From: Clostridia bacterium
GTDB lineage: Bacteria > Bacillota > Clostridia > UBA1212 > UBA1255
Direction of reading: 5' to 3'
Length of the DNA stretch: 34,571 nt
Assembly: GCA_017620915.1 (NCBI GenBank)
Contig: JAFZSK010000071.1
Coordinates: 1 to 34,571, forward strand
Below, one piece after another: positions 22,892-31,134 of this stretch; position 1 is the first letter of the stretch; every line of letters begins with the position of its first letter. Below the pieces are notes generated by a model. That model made no database searches and was not told the DNA's origin. It worked only from the letters and a program-made list of their open reading frames with translations. A program made the position numbers and the translations under genes.

Positions 22892-25156
22892 TTATTCCAG
22901 CAGGCTCAGCTGCTGATTCTTTTGATCGTCTTTCTTCAAAAAGCTGCCCGGCGAGGGTATTGCCCGGATCCGGTACGCGTTGGGATCGGTGAGTTCAGTA
23001 CACATATCCGCGCGTCTCATATATTTCAGTTTATAATCCTTTTTCGGTTTCAGTACCTGCACGCCCTGGGTGGTCTTGGTGGTCTTGAGCGGAACCAGCT
23101 CCGAACTCAGCGTGATCAGCCGGTTGTTGGTAGTGGCGCAGACGATGTCTGTGGGCACCGATATGTGCAGTATGCCGGCCACGGGGACAACGCCGCTGTA
23201 CGCGTTGATCAGCTTGCGCCGGTTGTTTTTCGTAGCGTAGCTGTCCAGGGGCACGCGGGCAATTTTGCCGTTCTCGAACGCGAACAGCACGTCGCCGGAG
23301 TAGTTGTCCGTAGCGCACATGTAGATTATACGCTCATCCGCCGAAAGTTCAAGCGTATTGGACAGGTAGTCCCCCAGCGCCCCCGCTTTGCAGTCCGGCA
23401 GTTCGTGGATCTTAAGCTTGTAGACCGACTGTTCATCCGAGAAGAACAGCACTTCAGATTTGTTGTGCCACTCGATCTCCTGCGCGAACACGTCCCCTTC
23501 TTTGAGTTTCTGCTCGGGATTGTTGCGCAGCGCGATCATCGGGATCTTCTTGAAGTAGCCGTCGCGGGTCAGGAACAGTTTCAAATTGTAGTCCTCGATC
23601 AGTTCTTCATTGGTGATGGTGACCACGTCGTCCTCGTGAATGATATCCGTGAGGCGGTCCTTGCCGTACTTCTTTTCCACGTCCCGCAGCTGGCGTTTGA
23701 TCAGCGTACGGATACGGTTTTCTTTGTCCAGCATATCATTTAGATCGTTGATCTCTTCGATCAGTCGCTCAATATCTCCGGTCTTTTCCAGAATGTATTC
23801 TTTGTTCAGGTTGCGCAGTTTGATGTCGGCAACGAAATTTGCCTGTATCTCATCGATGCCGAAGCCCCACATCAGATTCGGGATGACCAGGTCGTCTTTC
23901 TCGGTCTCGCGAACTATCTTGATGGCTTTGTCAATATCCAGCAGGATCTTTTCAAGTCCTTTTAACAGATGCAGCTTGTCGCTCTTGGTCTTGATATCGA
24001 AGCGGATCTCGCGTTTGACGCACTCGATGCGGAAGCGCAGCCATTCCGCCAGCAGCCCGCGCACGCCCAGCACCTGCGGCCGGCCGTCGATCAGCACGTT
24101 GAAGTTGCATGCGAAGTTTTCCTGCAGCGAGGTCATCTTGTACAGCTTGTTCATCAGCGCGTCGGGGTCAATATTCTTCCGCACGTCCAGCGTGATCTTC
24201 AGACCGCCCAGGTCCGTTTCGTCGCGGACGTCCACGATCTCTTTGATCTTGCCGTCTTTCACCAGCTTCACCACGTCGTCCATGATCGCTTCACAGACGG
24301 TGGTGTACGGGATCTCGTATATCTCTATACAGTTGTTCTTTTTGTCGAAGCGGTATTTGGCGCGGATCTTAACGCTGCCCCTGCCCTCTTCCAGGATCTG
24401 CCGCATCACGTTCTGGGAATAGATCACCGTGCCGCCGGTGGAGAAATCCGGGGCCTGGATGTACTGGGACAGGTCGCAGTCTTTATTGTCGATATACGCG
24501 CACGCGGCTTCGCAGACTTCTCTTAAATTGAAGCTGCAGATATTGGTGGCCATGCCTACCGCCAGGCCCTGCGTGGAGTTGACCAGGATCGTCGGGAACG
24601 TCACCGGGAACAGCGTGGGTTCCTTCATAGTGCCGTCGTAGTTGTCCACAAAATCCACCGCGTCCCGGTCCATATCCGCAAACAGTTCCTCGCAGATCCT
24701 GTCCAGTTTGACTTCGGTGTAACGCGGCGCGGCGCACTGCATATCCCGTGAGTACTGCTTGCCGAAGTTGCCCTTGGAGTCAACGAACGGATGCAGCAGC
24801 GCCTGATTGCCCCGGGTCATTCGCACCATGGTGTCGTAAATCGCCTGATCGCCGTGGGGGTTCAGTTTCATCGTCTCGCCCACTACGTTGGCGGATTTGG
24901 TGCGCGGCCCTTTGAGCAGGCCTTTTTTGTACATCGTGTACAGCAGTTTGCGGTGGGAGGGCTTGAAGCCGTCGATCTCGGGGATCGCGCGGGAAACGAT
25001 CACGCTCATGGCGTACGGCATGTAGTTCTCTTCCAGCGTGGCGGTGATGGTAGATTCCCGGAAAAGCGGCTTATCCGTCACCATTACAGTATTTTCCGTT
25101 GTCCCGGCGCCGTGCTTTTTATCTGTATTCTTTGTAGATGATTTCTTTTCGGCCAT
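22892..25156 (-). CDS. Type IIA topoisomerase subunit A (ParC/GyrA-like), 754 aa
   Basis: DNA-cleaving subunit of a type IIA topoisomerase, paired with the ATPase subunit just upstream. The cleavage domain carries the active-site tyrosine at about 146 in CAAPRYTEVKL. The region matching the quinolone pocket reads KLNPHGDQAIYDTMVRM, with Gln104 where E. coli GyrA has Ser83. The C-terminal region has blade-like repeats but no QRRGGKG-type GyrA box, so a decatenase-like role fits better than supercoiling. It starts with a basic, low-complexity stretch of about 25 residues that is probably disordered. The gap from the ATPase subunit gene is 13 bp. It resembles the second topoisomerase pair of Clostridia rather than gyrase. 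Whether it is called ParC or GyrA-like depends on the rest of the genome. Confidence 0.9.
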   Translation of the reverse strand: MAEKKSSTKNTDKKHGAGTTENTVMVTDKPLFRESTITATLEENYMPYAMSVIVSRAIPEIDGFKPSHRKLLYTMYKKGLLKGPRTKSANVVGETMKLNPHGDQAIYDTMVRMTRGNQALLHPFVDSKGNFGKQYSRDMQCAAPRYTEVKLDRICEELFADMDRDAVDFVDNYDGTMKEPTLFPVTFPTILVNSTQGLAVGMATNICSFNLREVCEAACAYIDNKDCDLSQYIQAPDFSTGGTVIYSQNVMRQILEEGRGSVKIRAKYRFDKKNNCIEIYEIPYTTVCEAIMDDVVKLVKDGKIKEIVDVRDETDLGGLKITLDVRKNIDPDALMNKLYKMTSLQENFACNFNVLIDGRPQVLGVRGLLAEWLRFRIECVKREIRFDIKTKSDKLHLLKGLEKILLDIDKAIKIVRETEKDDLVIPNLMWGFGIDEIQANFVADIKLRNLNKEYILEKTGDIERLIEEINDLNDMLDKENRIRTLIKRQLRDVEKKYGKDRLTDIIHEDDVVTITNEELIEDYNLKLFLTRDGYFKKIPMIALRNNPEQKLKEGDVFAQEIEWHNKSEVLFFSDEQSVYKLKIHELPDCKAGALGDYLSNTLELSADERIIYMCATDNYSGDVLFAFENGKIARVPLDSYATKNNRRKLINAYSGVVPVAGILHISVPTDIVCATTNNRLITLSSELVPLKTTKTTQGVQVLKPKKDYKLKYMRRADMCTELTDPNAYRIRAIPSPGSFLKKDDQKNQQLSLLE

Positions 25157-25169
25157 TATTCAGAACCTC

Positions 25170-27137
25170 TCATTCCAGATCCAGTTCGTCCAGATACAGG
25201 TGCCCCTTCTCCGCAATGATCGCCTTGCGGGCTTCCAGATCGTCGCCCAGCAGCGTCTCAAAATATTCGGCAGTCTTCTGAGCTTCATCGGTGGTTATGC
25301 GGATCAGGCGGCGCGTGGCGGGATTCATCGTGGTCTGCCACATCATTTCGGGCTCGTTCTCGCCGAGACCTTTGGAGCGCTGGATCGAAGCTTTGCCGTC
25401 CAGACCGGACAATATCTTTGCCTTTTCTTTTTCGTCGTAGGCAAAGTATGTTTTGCCCTTGTGCGTGATCTCGAACAGCGGCGATTCGGCAATATACACT
25501 TTCCCTTCCGTGATCAGCGTGGGGGTCAACCGGTACAGCATCGCCAGGATCAGCGTACGGATCTGGAAGCCGTCAACATCCGCATCGGTGCAGATTATGA
25601 TCTTGTTCCAGCGCAGGTTGCCCAGATCGAACAGCGACAGGTCTTTGGCGTGCTTGTTCTGGATCTCTACGCCGCAGCCCAGTACTCGGATCAGGTTGGT
25701 GATGATCTCGCTCTCAAAGATGCGGTTGTAGTCGGCTTTCATGCAGTTCAGGATCTTGCCCCGCACCGGCATTATCGCCTGGAATTCACTGTCGCGGCCC
25801 AGTTTGACCGAGCCCAGCGCGGAATCACCTTCCACGATGTACAGTTCGCGTTTTTCCACATCTTTGGTGCGGCAGTCAACGAACTTCTTTACGCGGTTGT
25901 TGATGTCAATGTTGCCGGACAGCTTTTTCTTCATGGACGTGCGCTGTTTTTCGGCAGATTCGCGGCTGCGCTTGTTGATCAGCACCTGCTCGAGGATCTT
26001 GTCCGCATCCATCTTGTTTTCAATGAAATATATCTCCAGGCGCTTGCGGATGAAATCCGTCATCGCTTCCTGAATGAACTTATTGGTGATGGCTTTCTTG
26101 GTCTGGTTCTCGTAACTCGTCATTGTGGAGAACGAGTTGGTGATGACCATCAGTGAATCCTGCACGTCGGTGAACGTGATCTTGCTCTCGTCTTTAGTGT
26201 ATTTGCCCTGAGCGCGGATGTATTTGTCGATCTCGCTCACGAACGCTGAGCGCACGGCTTTGTCAGGAGAACCGCCGTTGACCAGGTAGCTGGAGTTGTG
26301 GTAGTAATCCAGCATATTGACGTAGTTGTTGAAGCAGAACGCCAGCTGCATCTTAAGCTTGTACTCGGGCAGGTCTTCCCGGTCGCGGCCGCGGGTCTCG
26401 GTCTCGTAGAACTGCACCGGCGTGAATTCTTTCTCCTGCGCCTGTTCCTTCATGTAGTCCACGATGCCGTTTTTATACATGTACTCGAAACGCTGGCCGG
26501 AGGGTTCGTCGTATAGTTTGAACGTGAGGCCGGCGTTGACCACGGCCTGCTTGTTCAGCATATCAGTAAAGAACTCCAGCGGGATGTCAATATCCGTAAA
26601 CACTTCCAGATCCGGCTTCCAGCGCTGGATCGTGCCGGTGCCTTTCTGTGTGGCAGGTTCCTTTTTGAGTCCGCCGATATTGTAGCCTTTTTCAAAATGC
26701 AGGTCGTAGCGGAAACCGTCTTTGAAAACAGTTACATCCATGTACTCCGAAGAATACTGCGTGGCGCAGCTGCCCAGCCCGTTGAGCCCCAGACTGTACT
26801 CGTAGTTCTCCCCTTCATTGTTGTTGTATTTGCCGCCGGCGTACAGCTCGCAATACACGAGTTCCCAGTTGTACCGGCCTTCTTTTTCATTGTAATCCAG
26901 CGGACAGCCGCGGCCGTAGTCGCGCACCTGGATCGAATGATCCTTAAAGCGCGTAACTTCGATCACTTTGCCGTAGCCTTCGCGGGCTTCGTCGATGGAG
27001 TTCGCCAGTATCTCTACAAACGTGTGCTGACAGCCTTCCAGACTGTCAGAGCCCAGTATCGACGCGGGTCTCAGACGCACGCGGTCGGGACCTTTTAACT
27101 GGGTGATGCTTTCGTTATCGTATGACTTTTTTGCCAT
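25170..27137 (-). CDS. Type IIA topoisomerase subunit B (ParE/GyrB-like), 655 aa
   Basis: ATPase subunit of the type IIA topoisomerase encoded with the gene at 22892. The GHKL ATPase site has NSIDEA (residues 46-51), RDYGRGCPL (about 72-80) and GLNGLGSCATQYSS. The transducer domain follows, and the TOPRIM domain carries LYIVEGDSALGS and DADVDGFQIRT, with the acidic metal ligands. Length fits ParE/GyrB. The N-terminus SITQLKGPDRVRLRPASILGS is typical of the second clostridial topoisomerase. The AAAGGAG ribosome site lies only a few nt past an intrinsic terminator, and no promoter fits in between, so expression may depend on read-through. It is followed closely by the subunit A gene. Confidence 0.92.
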   Translation of the reverse strand: MAKKSYDNESITQLKGPDRVRLRPASILGSDSLEGCQHTFVEILANSIDEAREGYGKVIEVTRFKDHSIQVRDYGRGCPLDYNEKEGRYNWELVYCELYAGGKYNNNEGENYEYSLGLNGLGSCATQYSSEYMDVTVFKDGFRYDLHFEKGYNIGGLKKEPATQKGTGTIQRWKPDLEVFTDIDIPLEFFTDMLNKQAVVNAGLTFKLYDEPSGQRFEYMYKNGIVDYMKEQAQEKEFTPVQFYETETRGRDREDLPEYKLKMQLAFCFNNYVNMLDYYHNSSYLVNGGSPDKAVRSAFVSEIDKYIRAQGKYTKDESKITFTDVQDSLMVITNSFSTMTSYENQTKKAITNKFIQEAMTDFIRKRLEIYFIENKMDADKILEQVLINKRSRESAEKQRTSMKKKLSGNIDINNRVKKFVDCRTKDVEKRELYIVEGDSALGSVKLGRDSEFQAIMPVRGKILNCMKADYNRIFESEIITNLIRVLGCGVEIQNKHAKDLSLFDLGNLRWNKIIICTDADVDGFQIRTLILAMLYRLTPTLITEGKVYIAESPLFEITHKGKTYFAYDEKEKAKILSGLDGKASIQRSKGLGENEPEMMWQTTMNPATRRLIRITTDEAQKTAEYFETLLGDDLEARKAIIAEKGHLYLDELDLE

Positions 27138-27152
27138 ATTTTCTCCTTTAGT

Positions 27153-27196
27153 AAAAAGCGGTAAAATGCCGTATTTTGTTCGGGCATCTTACCGCT
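27153..27196 (-). terminator. Strong intrinsic terminator before parE-like gene
   Basis: On the minus strand AGCGGTAA-G-ATGCC pairs with GGCAT-T-TTACCGCT (27183-27196 with 27157-27170, one mismatch). The loop is 12 nt (27171-27182) and a five-T run follows. It ends about 70-110 nt past the stop of the aldolase gene and 4 nt before the parE-like ribosome site. Confidence 0.85.
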
Positions 27197-27266
27197 GTGA
27201 TTTCTTTTGTACAAATACAGCCGGGCGATTACCCTGCGCGATCGTCCGAAGCAGGATCGGTTATTA

Positions 27267-29240
27267 TCAGTTGAGCATCTCCTGACCGCCGGTAACGGGG
27301 ATCGCCTGGCCGGTCTCGTACTTCTGTTCTACGATGTAGAATATCGCGCGGGCGACATCGATGATCTCGCAGCCGCGGTGCATCGGCACTTTTTCTTCGT
27401 AGTAGCGGCGTACGTCTTCGACGCTCTTGGCGCCGGGCACTTTGCCCGCTTTGAAATACTGCACGAACAGGCCTTTGACCGGATCGGACCACAGCGGACC
27501 GTTGAGCAGGTTGCCGGGGCAGATGGAGTTGACCTTGATGTTGAACGGTACCAGTTCCAGCGCGAAGCTCTGGGTAAGGCCGATGCCGCCGAACTTACTG
27601 CCTGCGTACGCGAAGTTCTTGTTGGAACCGGACAGACCGGATTTGGAGTTGATCTGGATGATATCCATGTAGTACTCCGGATCAAATCTGTGCTGGATCT
27701 TCATGATGCGGGAAGCGAGTTTGGCGCACAGATAGTACGCGGTGTAATTGATCTTGGTCACCAGTTCAAAGCGCTGCTGGGTCATTTCCTCCAGGGAGCC
27801 CGCAATGGCGATGCCGGCGTTGTTAACGAAGATGTCCAGACCGCCGTATTCGAGCACCGTGGTATATACCATATCGGTAACGAATTCTTCGTTGCCTACG
27901 TCCGCTTTGCATGCGATCGTACGGTTCTTGCCGAACTTGGCGTTCATGTTGTCGCTGTTGGTCTTGGCCAGGTCGTAGTTGAGGTCGGCAATGACCACGT
28001 TGGCCCCTTCCTCCAGCATGTATTCCGCGATGCCCTGGCCGAAGCCCTGCGCACTGCCGGTTACAATGGAGATCTTCTCCGCGAGCCGTTTGGCGCTGCC
28101 GCCGCCCAGCGATACTTTGGAGCGGTAGGATTCAACTTCCCAGTTGCAGATGAAATCGATCATGTACTGCGTCATGAACAGCGGGCCGCCGAAGTTCTGG
28201 CTGTACACGCCGATCTTGCAGGCGTCTGTGAAAACGTCGGCGCAGATGTCCGCGTTCTTTTTGCTGGAACCCGCGGCGTAGAAGCCGAGACCCTGGATCG
28301 CGATTATGCGCGGCAGGAAGCCGTATTTTGCTTTATAGTCTTCGATACCGGCTTTGATCAGCGCGTACTGGTCATCCAGTTCCGCTGCGGCTTTCACGAA
28401 CAGCGGATACGGTTTGCAGTATACGATGTGATCCGGCGAGAACGCGGAGGATACAGGATAGAAGCTCTCCTCGTCTTTTACGAAGTCAAGTACCTGCTTA
28501 TTGGTGCGGAACGTAACTATCGATTTATTTTCGCCCGCGGACAGCAGCATGCGGATGGCGGGGGCAATAAGCGCCGCGCGCTCTTTATCGAATTCGACAG
28601 CACTGAAGTCCGGCGTCTTGCGCAGTTTGGCGCGCAGCGTTTCGAAGATCTGTTTGGTCTTGAGCTCGATTTCCTTTTTGGTATTGGCGGCAATGAAGAT
28701 GCCGTGATTCTGCAGTATTATGAAGTCGGCGTCTTTGCCCTTCTCCGCCTTATAGCGGTCCATTTTCTTTTTAAGTTCTGTGGCCAGCACATATCCGGGC
28801 TCGCACAGATCCACCCATACGAATTCATCACCGAACAGGCGTTTGGCGGCGCGCTTGCCCGCTTTGCCGCAGGTAAGACCGTTAAATTCGGCGGGATGGG
28901 TGTGGACAACGTAAGTGTAATTGATCAGATTATGAAGCAGTGTCTCGACACTGGGGCGTTTGGCGGATTCGGATCTTTCGCGTGCGTCCATCATGTCTTC
29001 CAGCACCAGCGCTTCGCGGCGGGTCTGGTCTTTCGGATAACGTTTATCAAACATGGCCGCGAGTTTGGCGCGGTTCATCTTGACGAAGCCCTCGGCAGTG
29101 ATGGTGGCCAGGGTGGTTCCGGAACCTTTAACGTACAGGAACTCGTTCGTCTTGAAGGAAGTGTTGCCGCCGCCCGCCAGTACGAACGCCGGATCAGCTC
29201 CGTATTCATGTGAGATGGAAACAATTGTTGAAAGTGACAT
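27267..29240 (-). CDS. Bifunctional class II aldolase / short-chain dehydrogenase (RhaD-like fusion), 657 aa
   Basis: A fused enzyme of the rhamnulose-1-phosphate aldolase/lactaldehyde dehydrogenase type. The N-terminal class II aldolase domain (about residues 1-235) carries LAGGGNTSFK, PSVETLLHNL, the zinc site HTHPAEFN (113-120) and LQNHGIF. The C-terminal SDR domain (about 388-657) has TGSAQGFGQG (394-403), VNNAGIAIAG, and the YxxxK pair Y545/K549 in YAGSKFGG. The two halves are complete, so the fusion is not a frameshift artefact. Family members split a phosphorylated deoxyketose to DHAP and lactaldehyde and then process the aldehyde. No other rhamnose gene is nearby, so the substrate is unsure. 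It has its own consensus promoter and GGAGG site. Confidence 0.9.
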   Translation of the reverse strand: MSLSTIVSISHEYGADPAFVLAGGGNTSFKTNEFLYVKGSGTTLATITAEGFVKMNRAKLAAMFDKRYPKDQTRREALVLEDMMDARERSESAKRPSVETLLHNLINYTYVVHTHPAEFNGLTCGKAGKRAAKRLFGDEFVWVDLCEPGYVLATELKKKMDRYKAEKGKDADFIILQNHGIFIAANTKKEIELKTKQIFETLRAKLRKTPDFSAVEFDKERAALIAPAIRMLLSAGENKSIVTFRTNKQVLDFVKDEESFYPVSSAFSPDHIVYCKPYPLFVKAAAELDDQYALIKAGIEDYKAKYGFLPRIIAIQGLGFYAAGSSKKNADICADVFTDACKIGVYSQNFGGPLFMTQYMIDFICNWEVESYRSKVSLGGGSAKRLAEKISIVTGSAQGFGQGIAEYMLEEGANVVIADLNYDLAKTNSDNMNAKFGKNRTIACKADVGNEEFVTDMVYTTVLEYGGLDIFVNNAGIAIAGSLEEMTQQRFELVTKINYTAYYLCAKLASRIMKIQHRFDPEYYMDIIQINSKSGLSGSNKNFAYAGSKFGGIGLTQSFALELVPFNIKVNSICPGNLLNGPLWSDPVKGLFVQYFKAGKVPGAKSVEDVRRYYEEKVPMHRGCEIIDVARAIFYIVEQKYETGQAIPVTGGQEMLN

Positions 29241-29275
29241 ATCGAACTAACCTCCGATGTAAGAATTGTAGTTGA

Positions 29276-29304
29276 ATCATATATCTTATGACTTAAAATG
29301 TCAA
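29276..29304 (-). promoter_or_regulatory. Sigma-A promoter for the aldolase/dehydrogenase gene
   Basis: Minus-strand TTGACA (29299-29304), a 17-nt spacer and TATGAT (29276-29281), 35 nt before the ATG. The consensus -35 contains the TGA stop codon of the RNase gene upstream (29301-29303). Confidence 0.8.
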
Positions 29305-30395
29305 GATATTACACTTCTTTTTCGTGAAATTTCCAGCAGCCCGAGCTTTGTGAACCCGAAAACTTCCGGTTTTGCAGGATCTTGCTCAAAAAGCGTACGG
29401 ATTTTTTGCAAAACTGTATTTTTGTCAGTATCATCGTCCATGTTGATCAGGTCGCAGACCGTGATTCCGGTGATTTTTCGGAGCCGCAGCTGACGCGCGA
29501 TCTCTTCTACGGCCTCCAGATTTGTGTTCAGGATCAGTTCCCGGCGGGAATGCGCGGAGGCGGCGTCGGTGTTGACGTCGATCACGGTCATGGCCGCCGT
29601 GCGGTCAATAATTATATTGCCCCCTGAAGGCAAATATACTTTCCGGCCGGACAATTTGGCATACTCACGGTCGATTCCTTCCCGCTCGAACAGTCCATCG
29701 TTCCCGCGCTTGACCACTGCGTCCGGATACTCATTTGTCAGGCGTTCTTCCGCCGGTTGAACGTAGATCAGTCCTTCACCGCCGTTTTGCGCCAATTCAG
29801 AATAATACCGGTTGATAGTGTCAAGTACGCTTTTGAGTGCGCAGGCATCTGTCAGGATCGCATCGTTGTCCGCGTTCTCGCATGCCGTTCGCATTATAAG
29901 ACCGCCGGCAAAAAAGCCGGGTTCGATATCCTCTGTCCGGTACCAGGCAAACAAGCTGCTCAACAGTTTGTCACCTAATTCGGCCAGTTCTGCGCGTTTG
30001 TCCGGATCTACTATACGATTGGACAGTTTTACCTGCTGCCCTTTCGTCTGCTCGCCCAGGAGCAGTACACAGTATTTGCCGCTGAGTCTGATCTTATCGG
30101 TCAGCCGGGCCGGTTTGTCCCCTTCTGCCGGAGCTATTATCTGCACAGGGAGTCTGTCCCCCGGTTTAACAGTCGATGTTTTTAAATAGCCGCGAATCGT
30201 CTCTTTGGCGGTAATTTTAAGAATAATAAATGCAGCTTCCTGGGCCCTGACACAGTCGCCGGCCCGGCCGCAATAAATTGCCCCCGGCGCAGTCTCAAGC
30301 TTTGCCGCGGAACTGTATTCGATCAGTTTGCCGTCGGCTTTGACCGCATATTTTTCAAGGACGTCGCCGGAATACTGCAGAAACAGCTCATTCAT
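29301..30395 (-). CDS. RNase E/G family protein, short form, 364 aa
   Basis: An endoribonuclease of the RNase E/G family, or a degenerate relative, that would cleave single-stranded RNA. The catalytic core region is recognised by GGNIIIDRTAAMTVIDVNTD (residues 258-277) with Asp273, and by VCDLINMDDD with Asp315. The C-terminal FTKLGLLEISRKR (348-360) matches the family. The protein ends four residues after this, so the zinc-link CPxC segment that joins dimers in RNase E/G is missing. The N-terminal S1-like region is present but divergent. It overlaps the SGNH gene by 4 bp and its stop codon lies in the next promoter. Without the zinc-link, its oligomeric state and activity may differ from RNase G. 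Confidence 0.85.
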   Translation of the reverse strand: MNELFLQYSGDVLEKYAVKADGKLIEYSSAAKLETAPGAIYCGRAGDCVRAQEAAFIILKITAKETIRGYLKTSTVKPGDRLPVQIIAPAEGDKPARLTDKIRLSGKYCVLLLGEQTKGQQVKLSNRIVDPDKRAELAELGDKLLSSLFAWYRTEDIEPGFFAGGLIMRTACENADNDAILTDACALKSVLDTINRYYSELAQNGGEGLIYVQPAEERLTNEYPDAVVKRGNDGLFEREGIDREYAKLSGRKVYLPSGGNIIIDRTAAMTVIDVNTDAASAHSRRELILNTNLEAVEEIARQLRLRKITGITVCDLINMDDDTDKNTVLQKIRTLFEQDPAKPEVFGFTKLGLLEISRKRSVIS

Positions 30396-31114
30396 TCAAA
30401 CATTGTCTCCGTCAAAGCGAACGCGAACAGCCAGTTCATATCCCGGTCCGGATGATTGATCTTGTTGGCCAGCAGTTCCGTGGTGTCCACACCGCATTCG
30501 TTCATGCGTTTCCATTTGGCGTAGCAATCGCAGATGCGTACGCCGCAATTGTGCGCGGTCTCGATCGCTGCCGCAATGTACCTGTCCAGAATACCCGCGT
30601 TTTGCAGACCGGCGATCTCCGCTGCCACGTTCCGGAACAGATCACGGTCAACGGTATGACTTACTTTCGTGCACATCATATTCGGCGTCATAAAGATCAC
30701 TTCGCTGCCCGCCGCGGTCAATTTCCGGAATATTTCCGTCAAAGAGGCAATATAACCCGGCAGCCCGGCTTCCCCGCCGCCGCAGTCGTTCAAACCGAAA
30801 CACACAACGGTGAGGTCCGGCGAACGGCTTATTACATCGCGTTCCAGACGCGTGAGGGCGTGAGTGGCATTGTCGCCGCTGATTCCGGCGTTTATGATAT
30901 TGACCGGTACCGTGGGAAACAGCACCGCAAAAATACGCGCGATATATGTATGGTACGCCGCGTTTTTGTCGTAGATCGCCTCTATCTCCCCCGGTCGGAT
31001 CTCGCAGATCTCGAAGCAGCCCTGCGTAACGCTGTCGCCCAGAAACGCGATCGTGACGCCGGGGCAGTCCATGTTGTTGCGGGCTTTCTGCGCCATTTTA
31101 TATATGATCTTCAT
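30392..31114 (-). CDS. SGNH/GDSL hydrolase, 240 aa
   Basis: A single-domain esterase-like protein. Block I is FLGDSVTQG (residues 24-32), with serine as nucleophile. Block II is INAGISGDNATHAL, block III is CFGLNDCGGGE, and the C-terminal block is NKINHPDRDMNW, with the His of the triad but no clear Asp at the usual place. No signal peptide is present, so the protein is probably cytoplasmic. The substrate is unknown; relatives deacetylate sugars or cleave acyl esters. It is located 20 bp after the Thr/Pro-rich lipoprotein gene and overlaps the RNase E/G gene by 4 bp (ATGA). Confidence 0.85.
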   Translation of the reverse strand: MKIIYKMAQKARNNMDCPGVTIAFLGDSVTQGCFEICEIRPGEIEAIYDKNAAYHTYIARIFAVLFPTVPVNIINAGISGDNATHALTRLERDVISRSPDLTVVCFGLNDCGGGEAGLPGYIASLTEIFRKLTAAGSEVIFMTPNMMCTKVSHTVDRDLFRNVAAEIAGLQNAGILDRYIAAAIETAHNCGVRICDCYAKWKRMNECGVDTTELLANKINHPDRDMNWLFAFALTETMFE

Positions 31115-31134
31115 GTTGACCTTACCTCGTTTAT

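Noticed and set aside
27207-29213. 668-aa plus-strand open frame
   Set aside because: It is the antisense of the aldolase/dehydrogenase gene, whose two domains are clearly recognised. No family motif is seen in the plus frame.
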